Assembly (NCBI GenBank): GCA_905215965.1
Contig: CAJMSD010000001.1
Coordinates: 186,001-250,000, forward strand
From: an uncultured bacterium
GTDB lineage: Bacteria > Bacillota > Clostridia > Oscillospirales > Ruminococcaceae
Length of the DNA stretch: 64,000 nt
Direction of reading: 5' to 3'
Shown here: positions 8,524 through 16,182 of the stretch, piece after piece
Position numbering within the stretch: the stretch's first letter is position 1
How the letters are laid out: every line of letters begins with the position of its first letter
Program-made: the position numbers and the translations under genes
Notes under the pieces: generated by a model
What the model was told of the DNA's origin: nothing
Seen by the model: only the letters and a program-made list of their open reading frames with translations
The model's database searches: none

Positions 8524-10585
8524 CGCTTTCCTCCCTGAGCTTGTCAAGGTCGATATCGCCGACAAATATGTCCGCGTCCTTGCCGAGAGCGTTTGGAACT
8601 ATTGAGAAAGTATTTGAAATTCCGTCCTGAGCGTGTCTGAACGGGAGCTTTGCAACTGACGCAAGCGAAGCAGCCGCACCGTGAGTATCGCGTCCGTGCA
8701 TCGGATTTGCTCCCGGAGCGAGCGGAACTCCCATTTTTCTTCCGTCCGGAGTATTGCCCGTCTTTTTGCCGTAAACGACGTTCGAGGTGATAGTCAGTAT
8801 CGACATAGTCGGAACGCTGTCGCGGTAGGTGTGGTGCTTCTTGACCTTTTCCATGAATTTGCGGACAACGTTCACGGCGATCTGATCCACACGGTCGTCG
8901 TTATTGCCGTATTTCGGGAAATCTCCCTCAACCTCGTAATCGGTCACGATGCCGTCCTCGTCGCGGATACACTTGACCTTGGCGTATTTTATAGCCGAGA
9001 GCGAATCTGCAACAACGGAGAGACCTGCGATTCCCGTAGCAAAATAGCGTTTTACGTCTCTGTCGTGAAGAGCCATCTGAAGCTTTTCGTAGCAGTATTT
9101 ATCGTGCATATAGTGGATAACGTTAAGAGTATTGACATAAAGTCCCGCAAGCCATTCCATCATAGCGTCGTACTTGTCGATAACGTCGCCGTAATCGAGA
9201 TAATCGCCCTCAACAGGTCTGTATTTCGGACCGACCTGAATTTTAAGACGCTCGTCAACTCCGCCGTTTATAGCGTAAAGCAGGCACTTTGCAAGATTTG
9301 CGCGCGCGCCGAAGAACTGCATTTCCTTGCCGATACGCATCGAGGATACGCAGCAGGCGATAGCGTAATCGTCGCCGTGAGTAACACGCATCATATCGTC
9401 GTTTTCGTACTGAATTGACGAGGTCTTGATAGAAATTTTTGCGCAGTATTCCTTGAATTTGCGCGGAAGCTTCGCAGACCACAGAACGGTCATGTTCGGC
9501 TCGGGAGCAGTTCCGAGGTTTTCGAGAGTGTGGAGATAGCGGAAGCTGTTTTTCGTAACGAGATGATGACCGTCAACGTCAACTCCGCCGATAGATTCCG
9601 TGATCCATGTCGGATCGCCCGAGAAAAGCTCGTTGTACTCCGGTGTTCTTGCAAATTTTACGATCCTGAGCTTCATGATAAAGTGGTCGATAAGCTCCTG
9701 CGCCTGCTGTTCGGTGAGAATTCCCTTTTCGATATCGCGCTGGATATAGATATCGAGGAAGGTAGAGGTTCTTCCCAGACTCATGGCAGCTCCGTTCTGC
9801 TCCTTGACAGCGGCAAGATAGCCGAAATACAGCCACTGAACGGCTTCCTTTGCGGTCGCGGCAGGCTTTGAGATATCGAAGCCGTAGATATTGCCAAGCT
9901 CGCGCAGCTCCTCAAGAGCGCGCACCTGTTCCGCAAGCTCCTCGCGCAGACGGATATTTTTCGAAGTCATACGCACGAGGGAGGTATCTATCTGATGTTT
10001 TTTATCCATAATGAGGAAATCCACGCCGTAGAGAGCGACGCGGCGGTAATCGCCGATGATTCGTCCTCTGCCGTAAGCGTCGGGCAGACCGGTTATGATA
10101 GCCGACTTTCTCGCCAGACGCATTTCCGGAGTATAAGCGTCAAAAACTCCCTGATTATGGGTCTTTCTGTATTTGGTAAAGATCTCGGTAACGAGCGGAT
10201 CTACCTTGTAACCGTTTTCCTCGCAGGCCTTCTGAGCCATTCTTATACCGCCGAAGGGCTGAAGCGAGCGCTTAAAGGGCTTATCGGTCTGAAGTCCGAC
10301 TATCTGTTCAAGATCCTTGTTCAGATATCCTGCGCCGTGCGAGGTGATAGTGGAAATAATTTTTGTATCCATGTCAAGAACTCCGCCGGCTTCGCGTTCA
10401 AGGCGCGAAAGCTCGCAGACCTGTTCCCAGAGCTTTACGGTAGCGTCTGTAGGCGGAGCGAGAAAGCTTTCGTCACCGTCATAAGGCGTGTAGTTCTTTT
10501 TAATGAAATCTCTGACATTTACCGATGTCGTGCACCAACGTCCCGGCTTAAATCCGTTCCATTCCTCCGGCATATTAAAATTCAT
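8513..10585 (-). CDS. pflB: Formate C-acetyltransferase (PFL), catalytic part lacking the glycyl-radical domain
   Basis: PFL converts pyruvate and CoA to acetyl-CoA and formate in anaerobic fermentation. Residues 1-670 follow the family closely, including the active-site pair Cys411-Cys412 in DDYAIACCVSSM and the MQFFGARANLAK stretch. After SIVPNALGK the usual protein continues into the ~80-residue glycyl-radical domain; here it ends with a short acidic tail (FVGDIDLDKLREESDEQ) and a stop, giving 690 residues instead of about 740-760. The missing domain is encoded separately at 8065-8304. The ATG at 10585, with AAAGGAGAG upstream, is preferred to the TTG at 10588. No activase gene (pflA) is in the window. 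The break lies between domains and each gene has its own ribosome site, which argues against sequencing error. Confidence 0.93.
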   Translation of the reverse strand: MNFNMPEEWNGFKPGRWCTTSVNVRDFIKKNYTPYDGDESFLAPPTDATVKLWEQVCELSRLEREAGGVLDMDTKIISTITSHGAGYLNKDLEQIVGLQTDKPFKRSLQPFGGIRMAQKACEENGYKVDPLVTEIFTKYRKTHNQGVFDAYTPEMRLARKSAIITGLPDAYGRGRIIGDYRRVALYGVDFLIMDKKHQIDTSLVRMTSKNIRLREELAEQVRALEELRELGNIYGFDISKPAATAKEAVQWLYFGYLAAVKEQNGAAMSLGRTSTFLDIYIQRDIEKGILTEQQAQELIDHFIMKLRIVKFARTPEYNELFSGDPTWITESIGGVDVDGHHLVTKNSFRYLHTLENLGTAPEPNMTVLWSAKLPRKFKEYCAKISIKTSSIQYENDDMMRVTHGDDYAIACCVSSMRIGKEMQFFGARANLAKCLLYAINGGVDERLKIQVGPKYRPVEGDYLDYGDVIDKYDAMMEWLAGLYVNTLNVIHYMHDKYCYEKLQMALHDRDVKRYFATGIAGLSVVADSLSAIKYAKVKCIRDEDGIVTDYEVEGDFPKYGNNDDRVDQIAVNVVRKFMEKVKKHHTYRDSVPTMSILTITSNVVYGKKTGNTPDGRKMGVPLAPGANPMHGRDTHGAAASLASVAKLPFRHAQDGISNTFSIVPNALGKDADIFVGDIDLDKLREESDEQ

Positions 10586-10651
10586 CAAAAATCTCTCCTT
10601 TAAAGTTACAATTAAGGCAGCGCCGCCCGCGGCATTGCTTCCTACAAATTA

Positions 10652-10680
10652 ATAGTAACATATCGCATAATCAAAGTCAA
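10652..10680 (-). promoter_or_regulatory. Promoter of the split PFL operon
   Basis: Read on the minus strand: TTGACT (10680-10675), a 17-bp spacer and TACTAT (10657-10652), 67 bp before the PFL ATG. Confidence 0.6.
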
Positions 10681-10762
10681 ATAAAAAATAACCGCCTTTG
10701 CGCGGCTAAAACTATCTATTTTGATGTAAAAATCATTTTGAATGCCGAATCGGGAAATTTAC

Positions 10763-10791
10763 TTGACTATTTGTCAATTTTGTGCGATAAT
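10763..10791 (+). promoter_or_regulatory. Promoter of the small export protein, with overlapping inverted repeat
   Basis: TTGACT, a 17-bp spacer and GATAAT (10786-10791). The -35 box lies in the inverted repeat TTGAC-TATTT-GTCAA (10763-10777), a possible operator. Its position shows that the long upstream reading frame from 10742 is not the true start of the next gene. Confidence 0.65.
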
Positions 10792-10849
10792 AGAAAATAT
10801 CGGAGCTGTCCGCAAAAAAAGTGCGTTAGAAATGAAAGGAATTGAGAAA

Positions 10850-11368
10850 ATGTCAGAGCTTACAGAAACCATGACCGGCTGGCTTGCCGACAGAGGCATT
10901 CCGGAATGGCTAATACCGTTTATCGTATCGATTTTCCCCATAATCGAGCTCAGGGGAGGAATCATCGCCGCAAGGCTTCTTGATATGGAGCTGTGGAAGG
11001 CGGTATGGGTGTGCATAGTGGGAAATATAATCCCGATACCGTTTATACTTTTGTTTATCGATAAAATATTTGCGTGGATCAAGAAGCGGAATATTCCGGG
11101 ACTGACGCGCTTTGTTAATTTTCTTGAGAGGAAGTCGATGAACAAGAGCGAGACTATGGCGAGGGGAGAATTTGTTTTCCTCATGCTGTTTGTGGGAATA
11201 CCGCTTCCGGGAACGGGCGCGTGGACAGGCTCGCTGATAGCCGTACTGCGCCGTATACCGATGAAAAAGACAGTTCCTGCGATATTGCTCGGACTTTGCA
11301 TGGCGTCGGCGATAATGTGCATAATCTGTTACGGATTTCCGGGATTGTTTGTTAAAATGTTCGCATAA
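10850..11368 (+). CDS. Small multidrug-export-type membrane protein (COG2426 family)
   Basis: A 172-residue integral membrane protein with about four hydrophobic segments (residues ~18-40, 48-72, 100-125 and 140-170). The conserved PIIELRGGIIAA near residue 25 and LFVGIPLPGTGAWTGSLIA are typical of the putative small multidrug export family; the substrate is not established. The ATG at 10850 is chosen because AAAGGA lies before it and because the promoter at 10763-10791 falls inside the longer frame. It is monocistronic and closed by a terminator. The family call is good; 'drug export' is a family label and not evidence. Confidence 0.8.
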   Translation: MSELTETMTGWLADRGIPEWLIPFIVSIFPIIELRGGIIAARLLDMELWKAVWVCIVGNIIPIPFILLFIDKIFAWIKKRNIPGLTRFVNFLERKSMNKSETMARGEFVFLMLFVGIPLPGTGAWTGSLIAVLRRIPMKKTVPAILLGLCMASAIMCIICYGFPGLFVKMFA

Positions 11369-11371
11369 AAG

Positions 11372-11400
11372 TAAGGGACGGCGTTTGCCGTCCCTTTGTT
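11372..11400 (+). terminator. Terminator with recurrent GGGACGGC stem
   Basis: AAGGGACGGC-GTTT-GCCGTCCCTT followed by TGTT; the same stem ends glgA and the kinase gene at 14939. Confidence 0.88.
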
Positions 11401-11427
11401 ATGCCTGAAAGTATTAGTATGATTTAA

Positions 11428-11470
11428 GGAGAACGCTATCTCTTGCAGGGCGTTCTCTTGGATAATATCA
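11428..11470. repeat. Intergenic inverted-repeat element, copy A
   Basis: GAGAACGC and GCGTTCTC form a hairpin (about 11430-11458). The stretch 11451-11470 is the exact reverse complement of 15917-15936 (TGATATTATCCAAGAGAACG). The remaining bases up to 11540 show no gene. Confidence 0.6.
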
Positions 11471-11542
11471 CCTTATATTTTGGAGTGTTCCTTTGGAATC
11501 CCAACATTAGCCACATTATACTGTCCACACAAGAGCAAATTC

Positions 11543-13327
11543 TCAAATATACAAATTCTTCTTTAGTATAGCCGAGATCATCCTCGCGGCAAGCGTAAGA
11601 TAATTCGTATCGGAAACCGACCACTTCTTGAATCTGCCGATATAGCAAAACGAGACCATTCCCTTGATAAGACTGCCGTCGGTTATGAGATACTGCACCG
11701 CTCCGCCCGTGTTCTGCGCCGTAAGACGCTCCATAGCGTTGTCGTCGCGCCCCTCAAGCTCGTTTACGTTGTCGATCACAAAAATACCGTCTCCGCTGAA
11801 ACGCTCGGTATAGCCGTTGGAGTAAATATACGAAGCGTCTATGCCTACAGCATTTCCGCAGCTCAGGATAAGCTTCATGCCGTTTCCTGCAAAAACGCGG
11901 ATATCGTCAATGCCGAAAAGAGCGCGCAGCTGTTCGAGAAGCACGATCGTATCGGGGAGCTTTCCCGAAACGAGCGAATCAACTATCTTGCCGAAAAACG
12001 CAAGCTTCTCGGAGGAATCCTTCTTGCTGCTGAGAAACGCGATTTTATTTTTCATATCCTTTTCAACGGGACCATGCTTTTCTATATCGTAGATAACGTA
12101 TCTGTTCCTGCCCTTTTCGTTGGCGAGATACAAAGCCTTGTCCGCCTGCATGAAAAGATCGTCGAAATCAAGGCTGTCCTTCGGATAACTCGACGCGCCA
12201 ATGGAGCAGGTTAGCCGAAAATCTTCAAAACGGTCGGCAAGCGCCCATTCCGTGTTTGTGCGAATGGCACGGAGAATTCCGCGCAGATCGGTCTCGTCCG
12301 CGGTATTTTCAATGACGGCAAGGAAACCTCCGCCGCTCTGACGGCCTGCCACACCTCTATCGCCGACCGCGTCGCTTACGATATCCGCAACGGCGCAGAG
12401 CACCTCGTCTCCGAAAAGATGACCGTAGCTGCTGTTTATCCCGGTGAAGTCGTCGATGTCGATTATCACTATGTTCACGTTGTGCCGCGGCTTTGATTCG
12501 ATAAGCCGTCTGGCGTAATCGGTCACGGCGCGTTTGTTGAGAAGTCCCGAAAGAGAATCGAGGTTCGATTCAACGGCAGGATTCGCGCTTTTTGCCTTTT
12601 GCCGCGAGCTCATTATCGAGATCGTTCCCATGACGCGGCGCGATTCGGGATCGGTGTAAAGGGTAGCTCCGCGGAAAAGACAGGTCTCTCTTGATTTTCC
12701 GTCGGTGAGAAAGCCTGCGTCAAGCTCGTGGTCGAAGCGGAACGCTCCGGTTTGGATATCGTCGCAAAGGCGGTCAAATGTCTCGCGGCAGCGCTGAGGA
12801 ATAAGCCCGAGCGATTCCTCTATCCATTCCGAAAGCAGGCAGTCGGTAAGCGTGATCTCGCGGCAGCTGTCGAACATAAATATTCTTATGCGCTTCGTTT
12901 CAAAGGAATACTCAAAGGCAAGCTCGTTCAGCAGACTAAGTATCATGCGGTAGTTGTCGGCGGCGGAGCGGCAGGCGGCGGAAAGCTCTTCAAGTGAGAG
13001 AATATCGCTTAGATCAAGGCTGTAAAGGGTCTCTTCCAAGTCATAGGAGAGCTTTTTTACCGAAACGAGCATCCAGCGCAGCTCGCCCGATCTGCTTCTC
13101 ATTCTCACGGCGGTGCTGCGGACAGTGTCGGTCTCCGCGCCTGCTATGCAGGCTTCAAGCCGCGGAAAATCGCTTTCTTCGACGGTACGTCTTATGGAAT
13201 AAATGACTCCGTTGCCGAAAAATCGGAAGAATCCCTCGTCGGCGTTCTGCGTGTGAAAGCTTTTATCGATGACAACTCTGCCGACGCAGTAAAGTCTGCG
13301 GTTTTTAAGATCCCTTGAACTGTCCAT
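11543..13327 (-). CDS. PAS / degenerate GGDEF / GAF-like signalling protein
   Basis: A 594-residue soluble sensor. Residues ~15-110 look PAS-like (SGELRWMLVSVKKL). Residues ~255-405 are a GGDEF domain: LDSLSGLLNKRAVTDY, IVIIDIDDFTGINSSYGH and SIGASSYPKDSLDFDDLFMQADKALY are all present. The C-terminal ~170 residues look like a GAF domain. The signature that gives the domain its name reads RQSGGGF near residue 330 instead of R-x-GGDEF, so the Asp/Glu needed for metal and GTP catalysis are lost. A receptor or enzymatically dead role is therefore more likely than c-di-GMP synthesis. It starts at 13327 after AAAGGACG. It is monocistronic and divergent from the transporter at 13707. Domain calls are confident, function uncertain. 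Confidence 0.85.
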   Translation of the reverse strand: MDSSRDLKNRRLYCVGRVVIDKSFHTQNADEGFFRFFGNGVIYSIRRTVEESDFPRLEACIAGAETDTVRSTAVRMRSRSGELRWMLVSVKKLSYDLEETLYSLDLSDILSLEELSAACRSAADNYRMILSLLNELAFEYSFETKRIRIFMFDSCREITLTDCLLSEWIEESLGLIPQRCRETFDRLCDDIQTGAFRFDHELDAGFLTDGKSRETCLFRGATLYTDPESRRVMGTISIMSSRQKAKSANPAVESNLDSLSGLLNKRAVTDYARRLIESKPRHNVNIVIIDIDDFTGINSSYGHLFGDEVLCAVADIVSDAVGDRGVAGRQSGGGFLAVIENTADETDLRGILRAIRTNTEWALADRFEDFRLTCSIGASSYPKDSLDFDDLFMQADKALYLANEKGRNRYVIYDIEKHGPVEKDMKNKIAFLSSKKDSSEKLAFFGKIVDSLVSGKLPDTIVLLEQLRALFGIDDIRVFAGNGMKLILSCGNAVGIDASYIYSNGYTERFSGDGIFVIDNVNELEGRDDNAMERLTAQNTGGAVQYLITDGSLIKGMVSFCYIGRFKKWSVSDTNYLTLAARMISAILKKNLYI

Positions 13328-13706
13328 ATAAAACGTCCTTTCGAAAAAATTCTGCCGTACTGATTTAATTGATTATAACACATAAGCCGTAAAAATGCAA
13401 TATTCGCATGAAAATATCTTGCGCTTGTTATCAGCGAGCTGCCGGAATCCTATTTAGAATAACAGAAAAGGAACCTTCCGCAGGGAGCGTTTTCTTTTGC
13501 AGTTTTTGAAGAAGATCAATCTGCGGTTCAGAGCCGTATCGGGAATCTCGGCAATGAAGGATCCGGGATTTTATTCAGATTCGGCAAAATTCGTCAAAAT
13601 CTAAGGTAAATTCACTAAAAATTAACAAATTCTTTCGTGACATTATCACATATATAATGTATAATTATCTTATACGGAGCGGAAACGCTGCTGAAAGGAG
13701 CTTTTT
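13328..13706. other. Divergent intergenic region
   Basis: About 380 bp between two divergent genes. Apart from the promoter at 13637-13665 and AT-rich sequence I see no gene, RNA or strong repeat. Confidence 0.5.
13637..13665 (+). promoter_or_regulatory. Promoter of the AI-2E family transporter gene
   Basis: GTGACA, a 17-bp spacer and a perfect TATAAT (13660-13665), 41 bp before the ATG. Confidence 0.6.
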
Positions 13707-14930
13707 ATGGAAAAAAAGGAACTTAAACGATATCTTATCATAGGCGTTATCGCTGTTGCGGTGTGCCTTATCGTGAAAAATTTCGGACTGTTTGTATTGC
13801 TGTTAAAACTGATATTCTCTGCGGCATATCCGCTTGTTCTCGGCTGCATGATCGCATATGTGTTCAATATTTTCCTTTCATTCTGTGAAAGATATTACTT
13901 TCCGAAGCACGAGGGGGATTTCCTCGCCTATACGCGCCGCCCCGTCTGTATGCTTTTTTCGATCGCGGCGACTGTTGCAGTTCTTGCTCTTATACTGAAC
14001 ATCGTTATTCCGGAGATCATAACGGCGGTAAAGCTGATTTCCTCCGAGATCCCCGACGCCGCCATTAAGGTCAAGGATATCGCTGTCAAGTATCTGAAGG
14101 ATTATCCGGAAATTCAGGAACAGATAAAGAAGATAGATATCGACTGGAATTCGATAACGAAAAAAGCCTTTGATTTCATTACCGTAGGCGCAGGCGGTCT
14201 GATAAGCTCTATTGCGGAGATAATAAGCGCGCTAACGATAACGGTAACAAGACTTGTTATCGCGCTGATCTTTGCGGTGTATCTTCTTGTGCGCAAGGAT
14301 AAGCTGTTCGGCGACGTAAAGCGCATAAAGAACGCATATCTCAACGAAAAAACGAACAAAGTGGTCTCGCATATCTACCATACCGCCAACGATACCTTCA
14401 AGAACTTTTTCGTGGGACAGTTTGCCGAGGCTGTCATTCTCGGAACGCTGTGTATGATCGGAATGTACATTCTCCGCATACCGTACGCCGCCATGACAGG
14501 CGCGGTTATCGGAGTTACAGCCATTATCCCTATCGTCGGAGCGTATCTCGGCGCGGGGATCGGCGCGTTCATCATCTGTACCGACGACCCCATGAAGGCG
14601 CTTGAATTCCTGATATTCCTTGTCATTCTTCAGCAGTTCGAGGGAAATGTCATCTATCCAAAGGTAGTAGGCTCTTCGGTAGGACTGCCGGGAATATGGG
14701 TTCTTGCGGCAGTGACCATAGGAGGAAGCTTCTGCGGAATTATGGGTATGCTTCTCGGAGTTCCTCTTGCGGCGACCGTTTACAAGCTGATGCACGAGGA
14801 GCTTGACAACCGCGAGAAAAAGCTCGGTACTTATTCGGAGGAACAGCCGATGGAAAAGAAAAAGAAAAAAGAAATTATTTCGGGTAAAGTAAAAAATAAT
14901 AAAAAGCCGCTTCAAAACGGCAAAAAGTGA
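13707..14930 (+). CDS. AI-2E family transporter (UPF0118 / PerM-like)
   Basis: A 407-residue polytopic membrane protein of the family named after E. coli TqsA; most members have other or unknown substrates (for example Na+/H+ exchange or peptide-related roles), so autoinducer transport should not be assumed. Hydrophobic spans are seen near residues 8-50, 72-100, 155-195, 240-300 and 310-360. The family signature AIIPIVGAYLGAGIGA and QQFEGNVIYPKVVGSSVGLP are present. The C-terminus (~35 residues) is a very Lys-rich cytoplasmic tail. GAAAGGAG precedes the ATG. The kinase gene follows after 8 bp, so the two are probably cotranscribed up to the terminator at 15877. Confidence 0.88.
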   Translation: MEKKELKRYLIIGVIAVAVCLIVKNFGLFVLLLKLIFSAAYPLVLGCMIAYVFNIFLSFCERYYFPKHEGDFLAYTRRPVCMLFSIAATVAVLALILNIVIPEIITAVKLISSEIPDAAIKVKDIAVKYLKDYPEIQEQIKKIDIDWNSITKKAFDFITVGAGGLISSIAEIISALTITVTRLVIALIFAVYLLVRKDKLFGDVKRIKNAYLNEKTNKVVSHIYHTANDTFKNFFVGQFAEAVILGTLCMIGMYILRIPYAAMTGAVIGVTAIIPIVGAYLGAGIGAFIICTDDPMKALEFLIFLVILQQFEGNVIYPKVVGSSVGLPGIWVLAAVTIGGSFCGIMGMLLGVPLAATVYKLMHEELDNREKKLGTYSEEQPMEKKKKKEIISGKVKNNKKPLQNGKK

Positions 14931-14938
14931 GGTTAATA

Positions 14939-15871
14939 ATGATTTATACAATAACGTTGAATCCTGCTGTTGACTGCGAAATGACAGTTGCGGACTTCTG
15001 CTCCGGCAAGGTTAACAGAGCAAAGAGCGAAAAGCTGTCTCCGGGCGGCAAGGGAATAAATGTGTCGATAATCCTTAACAGGCTCGGCATAGCAACCAAG
15101 GCGCTGGGCATATGCGGAGGAGAAACAGGCGCGCTGCTTTGCAAGCTTCTTGAAAGAAGCGGCTTTCCGTATGAGATGTCAACGTTTGGCGCGGATAAGC
15201 TTACCCGTATCAACGTGAAGCTCCACGCGAAGGGAGTCGAGACAGAGATCAACGGCAAGGGACCCGATATAACTTCCTCAGAGCTTGGAAATTTTCTTGT
15301 ATCTCTGAAATATCTCGTTGCCGACGGCGATACTCTTCTGCTTGCAGGAAGCGTTCCCGATTCCGCTCCGTCAGACGCTTATGCGCAGACAGCGGAGCGT
15401 TTTAAGGGCAGGAATGTGCGGATAGCGGCAGATACCTCGGGTCAGGCTCTTATCGATCTGCTCCCAATGCATCCGTTCATAGTCAAGCCGAATAATTTCG
15501 AGCTTGGCGAGGTTCTTGATCGCAGCATAAACACTCATGCCGAAGCACTTGAAGGAGCGGCAAGGCTTCAGGAGATGGGCGCGCGGAACGTTCTGGTATC
15601 TCTCGGCGGATCGGGCGCGGTCTTTCTTTCGGAAAACGGCGAAAAGCTGGCAATAGAAGCTCCGCAGGGAAAGGTCAGGAACACAGTCGGCGCAGGAGAT
15701 TCGCTGCTTGCCGGATTTCTGGCAGGTCTTGAGCGTTACGGCGATTACAAGAGCGCTCTCGCCTTGGGAACAGCGGCAGGAAGCGCGACGGCGTTCAGCG
15801 ATACGCTTGCGGAGAGAAGGTCAATAACGCGTTTATACAACAAGATAAAGGATAGCGTTGCGGTAATGTAG
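14939..15871 (+). CDS. PfkB-family 1-phosphofructokinase / tagatose-6-phosphate kinase
   Basis: A sugar-phosphate kinase of the ribokinase fold, 310 residues. N-terminal ITLNPAVDCEM and GGKGINVSIILNRLG are typical of the FruK/LacC group; the C-terminal PfkB signature NTVGAGDSLLAGFLAGL carries the catalytic Asp. Its closest role is probably phosphorylation of fructose-1-phosphate, but no PTS gene is adjacent, so the substrate stays open. The ATG at 14939, with GAGG before it, is preferred to the in-frame GTG at 14927 that overlaps the previous gene. It is second in a two-gene unit with the transporter; the functional link is not evident. Confidence 0.87.
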   Translation: MIYTITLNPAVDCEMTVADFCSGKVNRAKSEKLSPGGKGINVSIILNRLGIATKALGICGGETGALLCKLLERSGFPYEMSTFGADKLTRINVKLHAKGVETEINGKGPDITSSELGNFLVSLKYLVADGDTLLLAGSVPDSAPSDAYAQTAERFKGRNVRIAADTSGQALIDLLPMHPFIVKPNNFELGEVLDRSINTHAEALEGAARLQEMGARNVLVSLGGSGAVFLSENGEKLAIEAPQGKVRNTVGAGDSLLAGFLAGLERYGDYKSALALGTAAGSATAFSDTLAERRSITRLYNKIKDSVAVM

Positions 15872-15876
15872 AAGAT

Positions 15877-15905
15877 AAGGGACGGCAAAAGCCGTCCCTT
15901 TTTGT
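15877..15905 (+). terminator. Terminator with recurrent GGGACGGC stem
   Basis: AAGGGACGGC-AAAA-GCCGTCCCTT followed by TTTG; third copy of the same stem sequence in 8 kb. Confidence 0.9.
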
Positions 15906-15916
15906 TTTAGAAAAAT

Positions 15917-15936
15917 TGATATTATCCAAGAGAACG
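15917..15936. repeat. Intergenic repeat, copy B (inverted relative to 11451-11470)
   Basis: TGATATTATCCAAGAGAACG; exact reverse complement of copy A 4.5 kb away, and likewise close behind a GGGACGGC terminator. Confidence 0.7.
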
Positions 15937-15977
15937 CTCTACGGTAAGCGGGGCTTTGCCCCACACCCCTCAAAGGC

Positions 15978-16037
15978 GCTGCCTTATACAGGAGCTTTAG
16001 TCAGGTGGGGGACAAGCGCCGCCGCTCGCTCAGCGGC
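15978..16037. repeat. 60-bp intergenic direct repeat, copy 1
   Basis: Runs from GCTGCCTTATACAGGAGC through TTAGTCAGGTGGGGGACA to a GCCGCT-CGCTC-AGCGGC hairpin. It matches copy 2 at 16117-16176 with two differences. The 311-bp stretch 15872-16182 holds these repeats and no gene. Confidence 0.85.
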
Positions 16038-16116
16038 TTACTTTAGATTTTATTGAAAATATAGGCTGTAAATAAGTTGTATCCTTTCCCACCTCCCTTG
16101 GGGGAGGAGTTAAAAA

Positions 16117-16176
16117 GCTGCCTTTTACAGGAGCTTTAGTCAGGTGGGAGACAAGCGCCGCCGCTCGCTCAGCGGC
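16117..16176. repeat. 60-bp intergenic direct repeat, copy 2
   Basis: Second copy, ending 6 bp from the stop codon of the dockerin gene on the other strand. A CTCCC-TTG-GGGGAG hairpin lies just before it (about 16092-16108). The hairpin at its end could serve as the terminator of the minus-strand gene. Confidence 0.85.
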
Positions 16177-16182
16177 AAATTT

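Noticed and set aside
8065..8565. The split PFL as a frameshift or assembly artefact
   Set aside because: Catalytic part and radical domain are separated by about 200 bp of another open frame with its own strong ribosome site; no single indel restores a continuous PFL.
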